Source of the DNA: Bacteroidales bacterium
GTDB taxonomy: Bacteria; Bacteroidota; Bacteroidia; Bacteroidales; UBA932
Length of the DNA stretch: 5,932 bases
Reading direction: 5' to 3'
Assembly: GCA_024683255.1 (NCBI GenBank)
Contig: JAIKYL010000080.1
Span: forward strand, 1 to 5,932
The notes under the pieces were generated by a model. The model was not told the DNA's origin and did not search any database. It saw only the letters and a program-made list of their open reading frames with translations. Made by a program: the position numbers and the translations under genes. Positions 1 to 5,932 of the stretch are shown in pieces (position 1 is the first letter of the stretch; every line of letters begins with the position of its first letter).

Positions 1-378
1 CTCACTTCCGGTATCGGCCGGCAGCAGTGGATAGACCTTACATCGGCCTTTGGTACCGCATCCGTGAGTCTTACCTACCTCTCCATAAAGGTGCCGGAGG
101 AGACGGCCGCTTCCATGGGCCTGCAGAAAATTGCTCCCACCAATACGGAGAAGTATCCGGCTGTAGTAGATGAGAACGGCTATGCCTATGTCCAGTTCGG
201 ACGCCTGTATGTGCACCCGACGGCTGTGGGTTCCGGTAAAATTACCATCAATGCCGTGGGTGGCGGTGATCATGTGGGCGGAGGAAACAATCCTCCGGGA
301 GGCATGATCCTTACCCAGGATGTTTCACTCATCGCCCGTGATACGGACGGTGGTAACGGTACGGGAGGATGGCTGTAA
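1..378 (+). CDS. C-terminal fragment of a probable S8 (subtilisin-like) protease, Bacteroidales type
   Basis: Frame 1 is open from the first base to TAA at 376-378, giving 125 residues that are the tail of a longer protein. The GTG at 64 is an in-frame Val and not a credible start, because the frame stays open upstream. The fragment looks like a beta-rich C-terminal domain (segments such as ENGYAYVQFGRLYV and GSGKITINAVGGG), then a Gly-rich stretch (259-303), a short strand (MILTQDVSLIAR) and the terminal tetrapeptide GGWL. From memory, this Gly-rich stretch, conserved strand and GGWL ending occur at the C-terminus of Bacteroidales S8 serine peptidases, which often sit beside a small lipocalin-like lipoprotein as here. 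The Asp/His/Ser catalytic domain would lie before the window and is not seen, so the protease call is an inference. A non-enzymatic surface protein with the same tail is the main alternative. The stop codon overlaps the next gene's start by one base. Confidence 0.55.
   Translation, partial: LTSGIGRQQWIDLTSAFGTASVSLTYLSIKVPEETAASMGLQKIAPTNTEKYPAVVDENGYAYVQFGRLYVHPTAVGSGKITINAVGGGDHVGGGNNPPGGMILTQDVSLIARDTDGGNGTGGWL
363..369 (+). promoter_or_regulatory. Shine-Dalgarno site of the lipocalin-like lipoprotein gene
   Basis: GGGAGGA lies 8 nt before the ATG at 378 and inside the last codons (Gly-Gly-Trp) of the upstream gene. It supports 378 over the in-frame ATG at 369, which overlaps the site itself. 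Strong Shine-Dalgarno sites are uncommon in Bacteroidetes, so this one stands out. Confidence 0.6.
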
Positions 379-803
379 TGAAAAAGTTTTTAACCCTTTT
401 GGCCTGCGTGGCCCTGTTTGCCGCCTGTAACGGAAACGACCCGGTTGAACCTACCGTTCCGGAGTTGGACGTGATCGGCATGTGGGAGCTCTCTTCCGTG
501 AGCACCAAAGCCAGCGTGGGTTCTGTGACGGTGAGCGTGTACATTGACTTCGCCGCCGATAACAGCTTTACCCTGTACCAGAAGATTGGCGAAGGCCGAT
601 ACACCAAGTTTGAGGGCACTTACAACCTGAACAAAGACGCGGCTCAGCTCTCCGGCAGTTATGCCGGCGGCTCTGCCTGGGGCCCTTATTCGGCTTCCCG
701 TGACGGTAACACCCTCACCCTTGCATCCACCGGCGGTAAGGAAGTGGATACCTACAGGAAGATAGATTCCATTCCCGCATCCGTTACGGAAAACCTTTAT
801 TGA
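378..803 (+). CDS. Small lipocalin-like lipoprotein (141 aa)
   Basis: The protein starts MKKFLTLLACVALFAAC, a short signal peptide with a lipobox whose lipidated Cys is residue 17; a polar, Pro-rich linker (NGNDPVEPTVPELD) follows. The rest is a small beta-rich domain beginning with IGMWELSSV, the Gly-x-Trp start common in lipocalin-like folds. Alternating strands follow (VYIDFAADNSFTLYQ, GRYTKFEGTYNL, AQLSGSYAGGSAWGPYSAS, NTLTLAST), ending TYRKIDSIP. This pattern matches small Bacteroidales lipoproteins annotated as lipocalin-like; no ligand is known. It should sit in the outer membrane, facing the periplasm or the cell surface; no clear acidic surface-export tag follows the Cys. The start at 378 is chosen for its Shine-Dalgarno spacing and the 1-nt overlap with the preceding stop. 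An in-frame ATG at 369 would only add three residues. Its TGA overlaps the next start (TGATG). A protease-related role, such as inhibitor or chaperone, is possible from context only. Confidence 0.85.
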   Translation: MKKFLTLLACVALFAACNGNDPVEPTVPELDVIGMWELSSVSTKASVGSVTVSVYIDFAADNSFTLYQKIGEGRYTKFEGTYNLNKDAAQLSGSYAGGSAWGPYSASRDGNTLTLASTGGKEVDTYRKIDSIPASVTENLY

Positions 804-2134
804 TGAGAAGCGCGTGGCCCATACTGGCCTTATCGGCCGTCCTTTTCCTTGCCTGCGGACGAGTTGAGTTCACAGACAGCGCCTCGCTGCCGCCCATTGT
901 CCCGGACTATGCCGGGGTAACCGTTCCGGAAGGGATGGCTTCCATCTCCTTTGAGATGGCCGACGGACGGCCTTTCAAGGTGGAGGAAAAGCGGGTAGGG
1001 GACACGCTCTTTTATTATGTACAATCTTGGGACAAAAAGACCGGGAAAGGGGTGCGCTATGCTCCTTTTCCGGTCTATGTTTCCAAGGATCCCATTGACC
1101 CGTACATCGCTTACCGTCTCATTGAGCCTTCCTACGAGGGCTGGAAAGAGATGGGGCTGTACACACGGGAACTGGCCTCCTACAAGGAGACGCCCATTGT
1201 GGAAAACAGCTCCGTGAACGGCGGTTGCGTGAATTGTCACAACTTCCCGGGGGGAGATCCTTCCCGCATGATGTTCCATGCCCGCGGCGCGGGCGGCGGT
1301 ACCGTCTTCGCAAAAGATGGGGAAGTGCGCCTGCTGAACCTCACTACGGTGGGGCCGCACAGGCAGGGCGCCTATCCCGCCTGGCATCCCGGGGGCCGAT
1401 ACATTGCGTACTCCTCCAATTCCACCCAGCAGAGTTTCCCCATAGCCGGAAGCCAGCAGGTGGAGGTGTACGACCATTTCTCGGACCTCATTCTGCTGGA
1501 TACGCAGACGGATTCCGTCACAACCTGGGAGCCCGTTTGCAACACCGCCCGGATGGAAACCTTCCCCGCCTGGGCTCCGGAGGGCAACACGCTCTATTTC
1601 TGCGTGGCGGACAGCGTGGCTTCCGTTGTGGACGAGCGCGCCTCCATCCATTATGAGCTGGCCTCCATCGGCTTTAAGGACGGACAGTTCACGGGTGAAC
1701 CCCAGACTCTCTGGAAGAGCGATTCCCTGTCCGTCTCCTTCCCTAGGGTGAACGGCAAGTGGCTGCTTTTCACTGGATCGGCCTATGCCACCTTCCCCAT
1801 CTGGCACAAAGAGGCCGATCTGTACCTCATGGACCTGGAAAACGGTACCGTGGAGCCCGCTACGCCCCTTAACAGCGAAGATACGGAAAGCTACCATAGC
1901 TGGTCTTCCAACGGCCGCTGGGTCCTTTTCAGCAGCCGCAGGCTGGATGGCCGCTACACCCGGCTGTACATTGCCCATTTTGACGGGGAAGGCCATTTTG
2001 GGAAGCCTTTCCTGCTGCCGCAGAAAAACTATGACCACAACTTGTTGCGGCTCAAGTCCTATAACGTTCCGGAATTTGTCCAGGGGCAGCCTGCCCGCCT
2101 GGACAAGGCGGTTTCCAAACTCTTTGCCAAATGA
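803..2134 (+). CDS. Lipoprotein with a single c-type haem site and a TolB-like (PD40) beta-propeller
   Basis: The 443-aa product begins MRSAWPILALSAVLFLAC, a signal peptide with lipidated Cys18, so it is probably anchored to the outer membrane. Residues about 35-135 form an N-terminal domain I do not recognise. CVNCH at 142-146 is a CxxCH covalent haem-c motif. Met156, Met157 and His159 follow closely and are candidate distal haem ligands. Residues about 185-430 contain propeller-like repeats: AYPAWHPGGRYIAYSS (190-205), TFPAWAPEGNTLYF (253-266), SFPRVNGKWLLFTGS (312-326) and SYHSWSSNGRWVLFSSRR (363-380), each with the PD40/WD40-like W-P-x-G/N-x-x-(L/I) style. Bacteroidales homologues are usually annotated as TolB-like or, misleadingly, cytochrome c biosynthesis proteins, and from memory they lie beside DUF6057 genes as here. 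ATG at 803 is preferred over TTG at 800; no clear Shine-Dalgarno precedes it, so it is probably translated by coupling through the TGATG overlap. Its electron-transfer or sensing role is unknown. Confidence 0.85.
   Translation: MRSAWPILALSAVLFLACGRVEFTDSASLPPIVPDYAGVTVPEGMASISFEMADGRPFKVEEKRVGDTLFYYVQSWDKKTGKGVRYAPFPVYVSKDPIDPYIAYRLIEPSYEGWKEMGLYTRELASYKETPIVENSSVNGGCVNCHNFPGGDPSRMMFHARGAGGGTVFAKDGEVRLLNLTTVGPHRQGAYPAWHPGGRYIAYSSNSTQQSFPIAGSQQVEVYDHFSDLILLDTQTDSVTTWEPVCNTARMETFPAWAPEGNTLYFCVADSVASVVDERASIHYELASIGFKDGQFTGEPQTLWKSDSLSVSFPRVNGKWLLFTGSAYATFPIWHKEADLYLMDLENGTVEPATPLNSEDTESYHSWSSNGRWVLFSSRRLDGRYTRLYIAHFDGEGHFGKPFLLPQKNYDHNLLRLKSYNVPEFVQGQPARLDKAVSKLFAK
1226..1240 (+). other. CxxCH haem-c attachment motif (CVNCH)
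   Basis: These codons encode Cys142-Val-Asn-Cys145-His146 of the propeller lipoprotein. In c-type cytochromes the two Cys form thioether bonds to haem and the His is the proximal iron ligand. It is the only CxxCH in the complete proteins of the window. The flanking residues (a Gly-Gly before, Asn-Phe after, then a Met-Met-Phe-His run) fit what I recall for this family. Confidence 0.8.
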
Positions 2135-3495
2135 GGAAGTGGGTAACACCGGTGCTGCTTTTTGCGGCCGTTTTTCTGGTGAGCCGGGTATGCCAGCCCT
2201 TCACCCTCATCTGTCAGGAGTATGAGGGCCTGTTCCTTAACACGCCGGATGCCTGGGTCCGCGCCTTTGCGCAGCCCTGGCCGCTCTCCGGCATTGTATC
2301 GGATTACATTATCCAGTTCTACAGGGATCCGCTGTATGGGGCGCTGTTTTCGGCCGCCCTCATTACGGGCGTGTTCCTGCTCATCCGGGGCATTTGTTCC
2401 CGTTTCGGCCTGTCTTGGGACAGCATCCCCGCCCTGGGTGCAGGCGTGCTGTGGTTCTTCCTGGCCCGCTCTTCCTCGCCCAAGCCGGCCGTAGCCGTTT
2501 TGCTGGTCCTGCTGGTGCTTTGGCTGCTGTCCTTATTGCTTAAAAAGCGCGCCGGGAAGACCTGGAAGCCGGATCTGGCTTTGGCCCTGGTGCTTGTCCA
2601 CCTTGCCGCCGCCGTTACCATTTTCAGCCCCGCCGTCCAGCGGACGGAACGTTTCTCCCGTGTGAAGCGTGATGCGCTCTATGGCGTTTGGGATGACCTC
2701 CTTAAAACCGTCCCGCCCACCGTGGCGGAAGAGGATCCGGAGCTAATGCCGTTTGCCCTCCTGGCCCTTTCCGGTAAGGAGCAGCTGGGCAGCCGGATGT
2801 TTACCTATCCTGTCTACGACGAAAATGATCTGGACATGGTGGACTATGACGGTAATAAGGAGTATTACACCAGCCTTCTCTTCAAGGCCTGCCTGTACCA
2901 GTATCTGGGCTGCTACAACGAGGCCATTCACAATTACTACCAGTGGGCCACCCAGCTGGAGAAGGGGACCGGATTCATTGTGCTCCGCCGGCTGGTGGAA
3001 CTGTATTATCTGCTGGGGGATTACACCCTTATGGAGAAGTATTGCCGCATCCTGGACAAGTCCACGGCCAATGGCACTTATGTGCGCCATTTCCGCTCGC
3101 TGGCCGTTGCAGGAACGGCAGCAGAGCCCACTTCAACCCAGGATCGCTCCACCATGCCCGTCATCGGCCACGATCCGCTTTATAATCTCCTCCTGCTGGA
3201 ATCCAGCGGCTTCCATTCCCCGCTTTCCGGAGACCGGCTCCTGGCTACGCTCCTGCTGCGGAAAAACGCTGCGCAGTTCATCAGTGCGCTGGAAAGGATG
3301 AACTTTGCCGATGGGGAAATGCCCGTCCTCTATCAGGAGGCCCTGCTGGTATGGACGCAGGACCCCGACAGGGTGGACCGTTCCATAATGGACCGCTACA
3401 TGGAATACAGACGGGACGTTTTGCAGCTCACCCCGGAGGTTCTGATGGACCGCTACAAGGGAACCGCTTTCCTGTATTTATCCCAGGCCGATTAG
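2131..3495 (+). CDS. DUF6057-type inner-membrane protein with a TPR-like soluble half (454 aa)
   Basis: The N-terminal part is strongly hydrophobic, with likely membrane segments at about 5-20, 68-86, 99-112, 119-137 and 149-166. Between the first two lies QEYEGLFLNTPDAWVRAF, then QPWPLSGIVSDYIIQFYRDP, resembling the Gly/Pro-Leu-Ser plus Gln-Phe-Tyr loop I recall from DUF6057. The rest (about 180-454) is soluble and mostly helical: a PVYDENDLDMVDYDG segment, then paired helices such as LYQYLGCYNEAIHNYY and LVELYYLLGDYTLMEKYC at about 245-325 that look like TPR units, and MPVLYQEALLVW near 315 residues into the soluble-side region's later part. DUF6057 has no known function. Its ATG overlaps the preceding TGA (ATGA, 4 nt), a sign of tight coupling to the haem-propeller gene, its usual neighbour; a joint function is inferred. 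No Shine-Dalgarno is visible. The C-terminus appears shorter than members I remember, which end in an aromatic-rich tail. Confidence 0.75.
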   Translation: MRKWVTPVLLFAAVFLVSRVCQPFTLICQEYEGLFLNTPDAWVRAFAQPWPLSGIVSDYIIQFYRDPLYGALFSAALITGVFLLIRGICSRFGLSWDSIPALGAGVLWFFLARSSSPKPAVAVLLVLLVLWLLSLLLKKRAGKTWKPDLALALVLVHLAAAVTIFSPAVQRTERFSRVKRDALYGVWDDLLKTVPPTVAEEDPELMPFALLALSGKEQLGSRMFTYPVYDENDLDMVDYDGNKEYYTSLLFKACLYQYLGCYNEAIHNYYQWATQLEKGTGFIVLRRLVELYYLLGDYTLMEKYCRILDKSTANGTYVRHFRSLAVAGTAAEPTSTQDRSTMPVIGHDPLYNLLLLESSGFHSPLSGDRLLATLLLRKNAAQFISALERMNFADGEMPVLYQEALLVWTQDPDRVDRSIMDRYMEYRRDVLQLTPEVLMDRYKGTAFLYLSQAD

Positions 3496-3500
3496 GGCCT
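3485..3500. repeat. Small inverted repeat at the convergent gene junction
   Basis: AGGCC (3485-3489) and GGCCT (3496-3500) are perfect inverted arms around a 6-base loop that holds the plus-strand stop codon. The repeat spans the ends of both converging genes. It could form a short hairpin in either transcript, but no T-run follows on either side, so calling it a terminator would go beyond what is seen. Confidence 0.35.
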
Positions 3501-5136
3501 ATTCCACTTCAAAAGTATACGTTGCCCGGATGGGAGTGCCGTCGGCCTTCCAGCCTTCGGCCACTACGCGGAAACGTCCGGCGTAGGCGGGAGCCGTAAT
3601 GGAGACGCGCCGGGACTGTCCGGCCTTCATTTCCAGGGCGGGATTCCAGTAAAGCAGTTGCCGTAGGTCCTGTCCCTGGGAGGGAACGCCGCCCGGGTAG
3701 GCCACCGGATAGGAAACGCCCTTGAAGTCCACTACACGGACGTTATCGGCAAAATGCAGGGCCGTCACGTAGTTCATCTTGGAAATGAAGTTCACCACGC
3801 CGTTGTAGGATATGCCGCCCAGAATGATGCCCTGGGGGTAGATGTCAATATCTTCCAGCAGCATGGCGTCGAAATCGGCCAGCAGGCTGTGGTCCGTAAT
3901 CACAACGCCGTCCATCATCACCAGCACGTTTTCCTGCACGTATTTGCGGCTGTCTGTAGCGTCGGAAGTGACGAGGCGGATCTGCCAGCGGTCTCCGCGA
4001 CGCAAGAACTGCAGTTCCCGCACAAACTCTACGCAGATCTCACGGACGGTGGGGAAACGGGTATAGTCGTCCAGGTGATAGCGGATGGGGGCGTTCTCTT
4101 CCAGCAGGAGGTCTTCCCGCTTGGGGAGGAAACGGGCCAGGGTGTCTTCCGGGAGGGAGACCTGGGCCTGGAGGGAGGCTTTGCGGTTAACCAGGGCGCT
4201 GCGCTGGGCACTGCTAAGGACAAGTTGCGGCACGGCCGGAGCTTCGGGATGGGTGAAAGGACTGGCCAGGTTAATGTGGCACTGCTGTCCGTCCAGCACA
4301 TTCACTTCGCACACCAGTTCGCGGTCTCCGTAGATGTTGCCGGTAAAGAACTGGAGCCGTCCGTCGGCCGTATTGCGTCCCACATACACGTTGGAAGGCG
4401 ATCCGGCCGATGAAAGGATGGCCGTGGCCTGGTTGTCGGTGAGGGAGGCGTCCTTGGGAAGGCCTTCCACGGTGGCGTACACAATCTCACCTTCGTATTC
4501 GCCCATACGGGGGCCGGGAGCTGCCGGACGACCGCCCAGGAAGGCCGAAAGGGTCTTTCCGTCGGCAGGAGCCAGTCCGTCTTCATGATAGATGGAAAGG
4601 CTAATATCCGCATCCTGGTCCAAACCGTTAAGCAGCAGGGTGGCTTCGCGTCCGGTCCGCACGCGGGCCGGTATGGAGAGGGTGAGCCCGTCTTCGGCAT
4701 CGGCCGGGATGAAGGGCACATATTGTTTTTCCGGGACAATGTTCACGCCGCCGGCCACGCGGGCCTTGGAGGTGGAGTTGAAGACCGCCAGGGTGCGGGC
4801 TGCATCCGGGGCTGCCTGGCTCCGTGCGGTATAGGCCAGCAGACTGTAATTGCCGGTGGGCATGTTAAGGGGAAGGCGGAACCAGCCGGCGCCGCGGCCT
4901 TCAAAAAGGCCCACCTTGGCTTCCACGGCCGTTCCCTCGGAGGAGATGAGCTCCAGGTAAGAGACGGCGCTGAAACCGGACTGCCGGCCCTGATCGTCCA
5001 CGCAGAAAAGGGAACAATAGACAAGGTCTCCGGCCAGGTAGGCGCTGCGGTCGGTTACTACATAGATCCTATCCTGTGCCAGGACGGGAAGGGCCACAAG
5101 TACGGCCGATAGCAGGGAAAATAGAATTCTTCTCAT
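3499..5136 (-). CDS. Secreted MG2-like protein with a TonB-receptor plug-like segment and no barrel (545 aa)
   Basis: The product starts MRRILFSLLSAVLVALPVLAQD, a type I signal peptide probably cut after Ala20; there is no lipobox. Residues about 22-115 look like an MG2-type beta-sandwich (IYVVTDRSAYLAGDLVYCSLF, then a GNYSLLAYTA strand), as in alpha-2-macroglobulin-like proteins. The middle is beta-rich and unassigned. From about 353 it resembles the plug of TonB-dependent receptors: DDYTRFPTVREI (356-367), LVMMDGVVI (405-413), LLEDIDIYP (to 434) and GGISYNGVVNFIS (441-452). It ends with LLYWNPAL near 495-501 and a last beta domain. No 22-strand barrel follows, so it cannot be a complete receptor. 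Similar barrel-less proteins are known in Bacteroidetes but have no firm function. A GGGAGGA site lies 8 nt before the ATG, and the DUF4249 gene ends 4 nt upstream, so the two are co-transcribed. It may assist an outer-membrane transporter or surface complex. Confidence 0.75.
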   Translation of the reverse strand: MRRILFSLLSAVLVALPVLAQDRIYVVTDRSAYLAGDLVYCSLFCVDDQGRQSGFSAVSYLELISSEGTAVEAKVGLFEGRGAGWFRLPLNMPTGNYSLLAYTARSQAAPDAARTLAVFNSTSKARVAGGVNIVPEKQYVPFIPADAEDGLTLSIPARVRTGREATLLLNGLDQDADISLSIYHEDGLAPADGKTLSAFLGGRPAAPGPRMGEYEGEIVYATVEGLPKDASLTDNQATAILSSAGSPSNVYVGRNTADGRLQFFTGNIYGDRELVCEVNVLDGQQCHINLASPFTHPEAPAVPQLVLSSAQRSALVNRKASLQAQVSLPEDTLARFLPKREDLLLEENAPIRYHLDDYTRFPTVREICVEFVRELQFLRRGDRWQIRLVTSDATDSRKYVQENVLVMMDGVVITDHSLLADFDAMLLEDIDIYPQGIILGGISYNGVVNFISKMNYVTALHFADNVRVVDFKGVSYPVAYPGGVPSQGQDLRQLLYWNPALEMKAGQSRRVSITAPAYAGRFRVVAEGWKADGTPIRATYTFEVE

Positions 5137-5140
5137 ACGC

Positions 5141-5932
5141 TTAGTCCTCCCAAAAATCCGGTCTGGTCTGAGTGCCGCCCGCTTCTATGCAGTTGATGCA
5201 GCGGTGGGGACCCCAACCCACATAAACGGTGTTTTCCGGTGTCCGGACATCCTTTACCGGCCGATAATTCAAGTCATAATAATATTGTTCCCGTTTTTCC
5301 TCGGGCACGTCTATAAAATCGTAAACGGGTTCCCGGTACAGGTAATAGTCGCCATACATGAAGGCTCGTTTGGTGGTAACGTTGCCGGCCAGCATGAGGC
5401 CCATAACCTCGCGCTCCGGATTGCTTTCACAAATCAGATTGCTGGGAAGCGCACCCGGATCCGGAGAGAAGAGGTCTCCGCCGATCTCGGATATTTCCTG
5501 CAGCTGCTTGTTATACGCGAAAGCCGCTTTGGACAGGGCAAAGGCCCGTACGTTGATGGAATAACGCTTATGGTTGCGGGAATCCGTGCGGGGGAAACGC
5601 TTCAGGGGGAATTGCCGTACATTTTGGCCATCCAGCGTGGTATAGTCCAGCAGGGTAATGCTTTGCGGATTAACGCTCCGCCAGCACCAGTAATAAGGAT
5701 ACTCAAACTGGCCCTCCATGGTGGATACGTAAGCTCCCCAGTTGGGGGGATAGATCATGTATTCCGGATAATAGTCGGAGTGGAATTCCCAGGTCTCTTC
5801 ATACAGGAAGCCGATATAACCGGAGCCTTCCAGGCCCACGTTCAAATCTACGTTCACGGTAACGGTGGTTTCGTCGGCAGTGAAGGTGATGTTCTCAATC
5901 ACCGGCGCGGGATCCGGATCCAGCCAGTCGGA
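5141..5932 (-). CDS. DUF4249 family protein, N-terminus outside the window
   Basis: The frame is open to the window edge (first visible residues SDWLDPDPAPVIENITF); the GTG at 5902 is an internal Val. The visible 263 residues match the second half or more of DUF4249, whose members are normally roughly 350-420 aa. Seen are YEETWEFHSDY, a Tyr/Trp-rich stretch (PYYWCWRS), KRYSINVRAFALSKAAFAYNKQ, where family members have a slSxxAYxYw-like helix, a segment with Asp-Pro-Gly and Asn-Leu-Ile, and a Cys-Ile-Asn-Cys motif just before the ending RPDFWED. The CxxC followed by Pro-x-Phe-Trp ending is typical. Family members are usually lipoproteins encoded next to TonB-dependent receptors, and their function is unknown. 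The expected signal peptide and a possible receptor gene would lie beyond the right edge. It is the first visible gene of a two-gene minus-strand operon with the MG2/plug-like protein. Confidence 0.85.
   Translation of the reverse strand, partial: SDWLDPDPAPVIENITFTADETTVTVNVDLNVGLEGSGYIGFLYEETWEFHSDYYPEYMIYPPNWGAYVSTMEGQFEYPYYWCWRSVNPQSITLLDYTTLDGQNVRQFPLKRFPRTDSRNHKRYSINVRAFALSKAAFAYNKQLQEISEIGGDLFSPDPGALPSNLICESNPEREVMGLMLAGNVTTKRAFMYGDYYLYREPVYDFIDVPEEKREQYYYDLNYRPVKDVRTPENTVYVGWGPHRCINCIEAGGTQTRPDFWED
5145..5151 (-). promoter_or_regulatory. Shine-Dalgarno site of the MG2/plug-like gene
   Basis: On the minus strand GGGAGGA lies 8 nt before the ATG at 5136-5134. It is embedded in the last codons (Trp-Glu-Asp) of the DUF4249 gene, whose TAA falls within the spacer. 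It fixes the start and is identical in sequence and spacing to the site before the lipocalin-like gene on the other strand. Confidence 0.6.

Noticed and set aside
64..66. GTG as the start of the first gene.
   Set aside because: The frame is open from base 1 and the upstream residues are plausible protein, so this is an internal Val in a gene cut by the window edge.
800..802. TTG as the start of the haem-propeller gene.
   Set aside because: The next codon is ATG, which forms the typical TGATG stop-start overlap and gives a normal signal peptide.
830..2149. A 439-aa open frame on the minus strand, almost exactly antisense to the haem-propeller gene.
   Set aside because: The plus-strand product has a lipobox, a CxxCH motif and propeller repeats and fits the overlapping operon. 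The antisense translation shows no recognisable domain or signal. Long antisense frames are common where GC-rich codon bias suppresses stops.
3754..4413. A 219-aa plus-strand open frame inside the MG2/plug-like gene.
   Set aside because: It is antisense to a protein with clear signal peptide and domain signatures. Its translation is rich in His and Val in a pattern typical of reverse-complement artefacts and has no family motif.
4585..5112. A 175-aa plus-strand open frame opposite the start of the MG2/plug-like gene.
   Set aside because: It has no signal or domain and lies opposite a well-supported coding region, so it is an antisense artefact.
5900..5902. GTG as the start of the DUF4249 gene.
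   Set aside because: The frame continues to the edge, and the family needs more N-terminal sequence, including a signal peptide.
5910..5921. Tandem GGATCC repeat near the right edge.
   Set aside because: Two copies simply encode Asp-Pro-Asp-Pro in the DUF4249 frame. No regulatory meaning is supported, and the same hexamer occurs elsewhere in the window, also encoding Asp-Pro.
1..5932. tRNA, rRNA, CRISPR arrays, insertion sequences, and Bacteroidetes-type promoters.
   Set aside because: Read by eye, no spaced direct repeats, transposase motifs, cloverleaf-like sequence or TAnnTTTG-type element in a plausible position was found. Both operons start outside the window.

Overview
The window looks like chromosomal DNA from a fairly GC-rich member of the Bacteroidales. 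Four of its six genes resemble families found mainly in Bacteroidetes: DUF4249, DUF6057, an MG2/plug-like protein without a barrel, and a haem-c/TolB-like propeller lipoprotein. Lipoprotein signal peptides ending in a lipobox Cys also fit. The high GC content fits Alistipes/Rikenellaceae or uncultured gut Bacteroidales better than classic Bacteroides, but the genus is an inference. I had no database search, so family names rest on recognised motifs and architecture.

Plus strand, 1-3495: four genes sit head to tail with no gaps. They are (i) the C-terminal end of a large protein cut by the window edge, probably the tail of a Bacteroidales subtilisin-like (S8) protease; (ii) a 141-aa lipocalin-like lipoprotein; (iii) a 443-aa lipoprotein with one c-type haem motif (CVNCH) followed by a WD40/PD40-type beta-propeller; and (iv) a 454-aa membrane protein of the DUF6057 type with a helical repeat-like soluble half. 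Adjacent genes overlap by 1, 1 and 4 nt, so they form one translationally coupled operon whose promoter lies before the window.

Minus strand, 5932-3499: two genes are read towards the first operon. They are a DUF4249 protein (N-terminus cut by the window edge) and, 4 nt downstream, a 545-aa secreted protein with an MG2-like beta-sandwich and a TonB-receptor plug-like segment but no barrel. Their promoter also lies outside the window. The two operons converge with only 3 nt between stop codons.

Taken together, almost everything here is predicted to be exported or in the envelope. The left operon may couple a surface or periplasmic protease and lipoproteins with a haem protein and a membrane protein. 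The right operon resembles the accessory end of a TonB-linked outer-membrane locus. No biochemical role is established for most of these families, and I propose none as fact. No RNA genes, mobile elements, CRISPR arrays or recognisable promoters were seen, and there is no gene-free stretch longer than a few bases.
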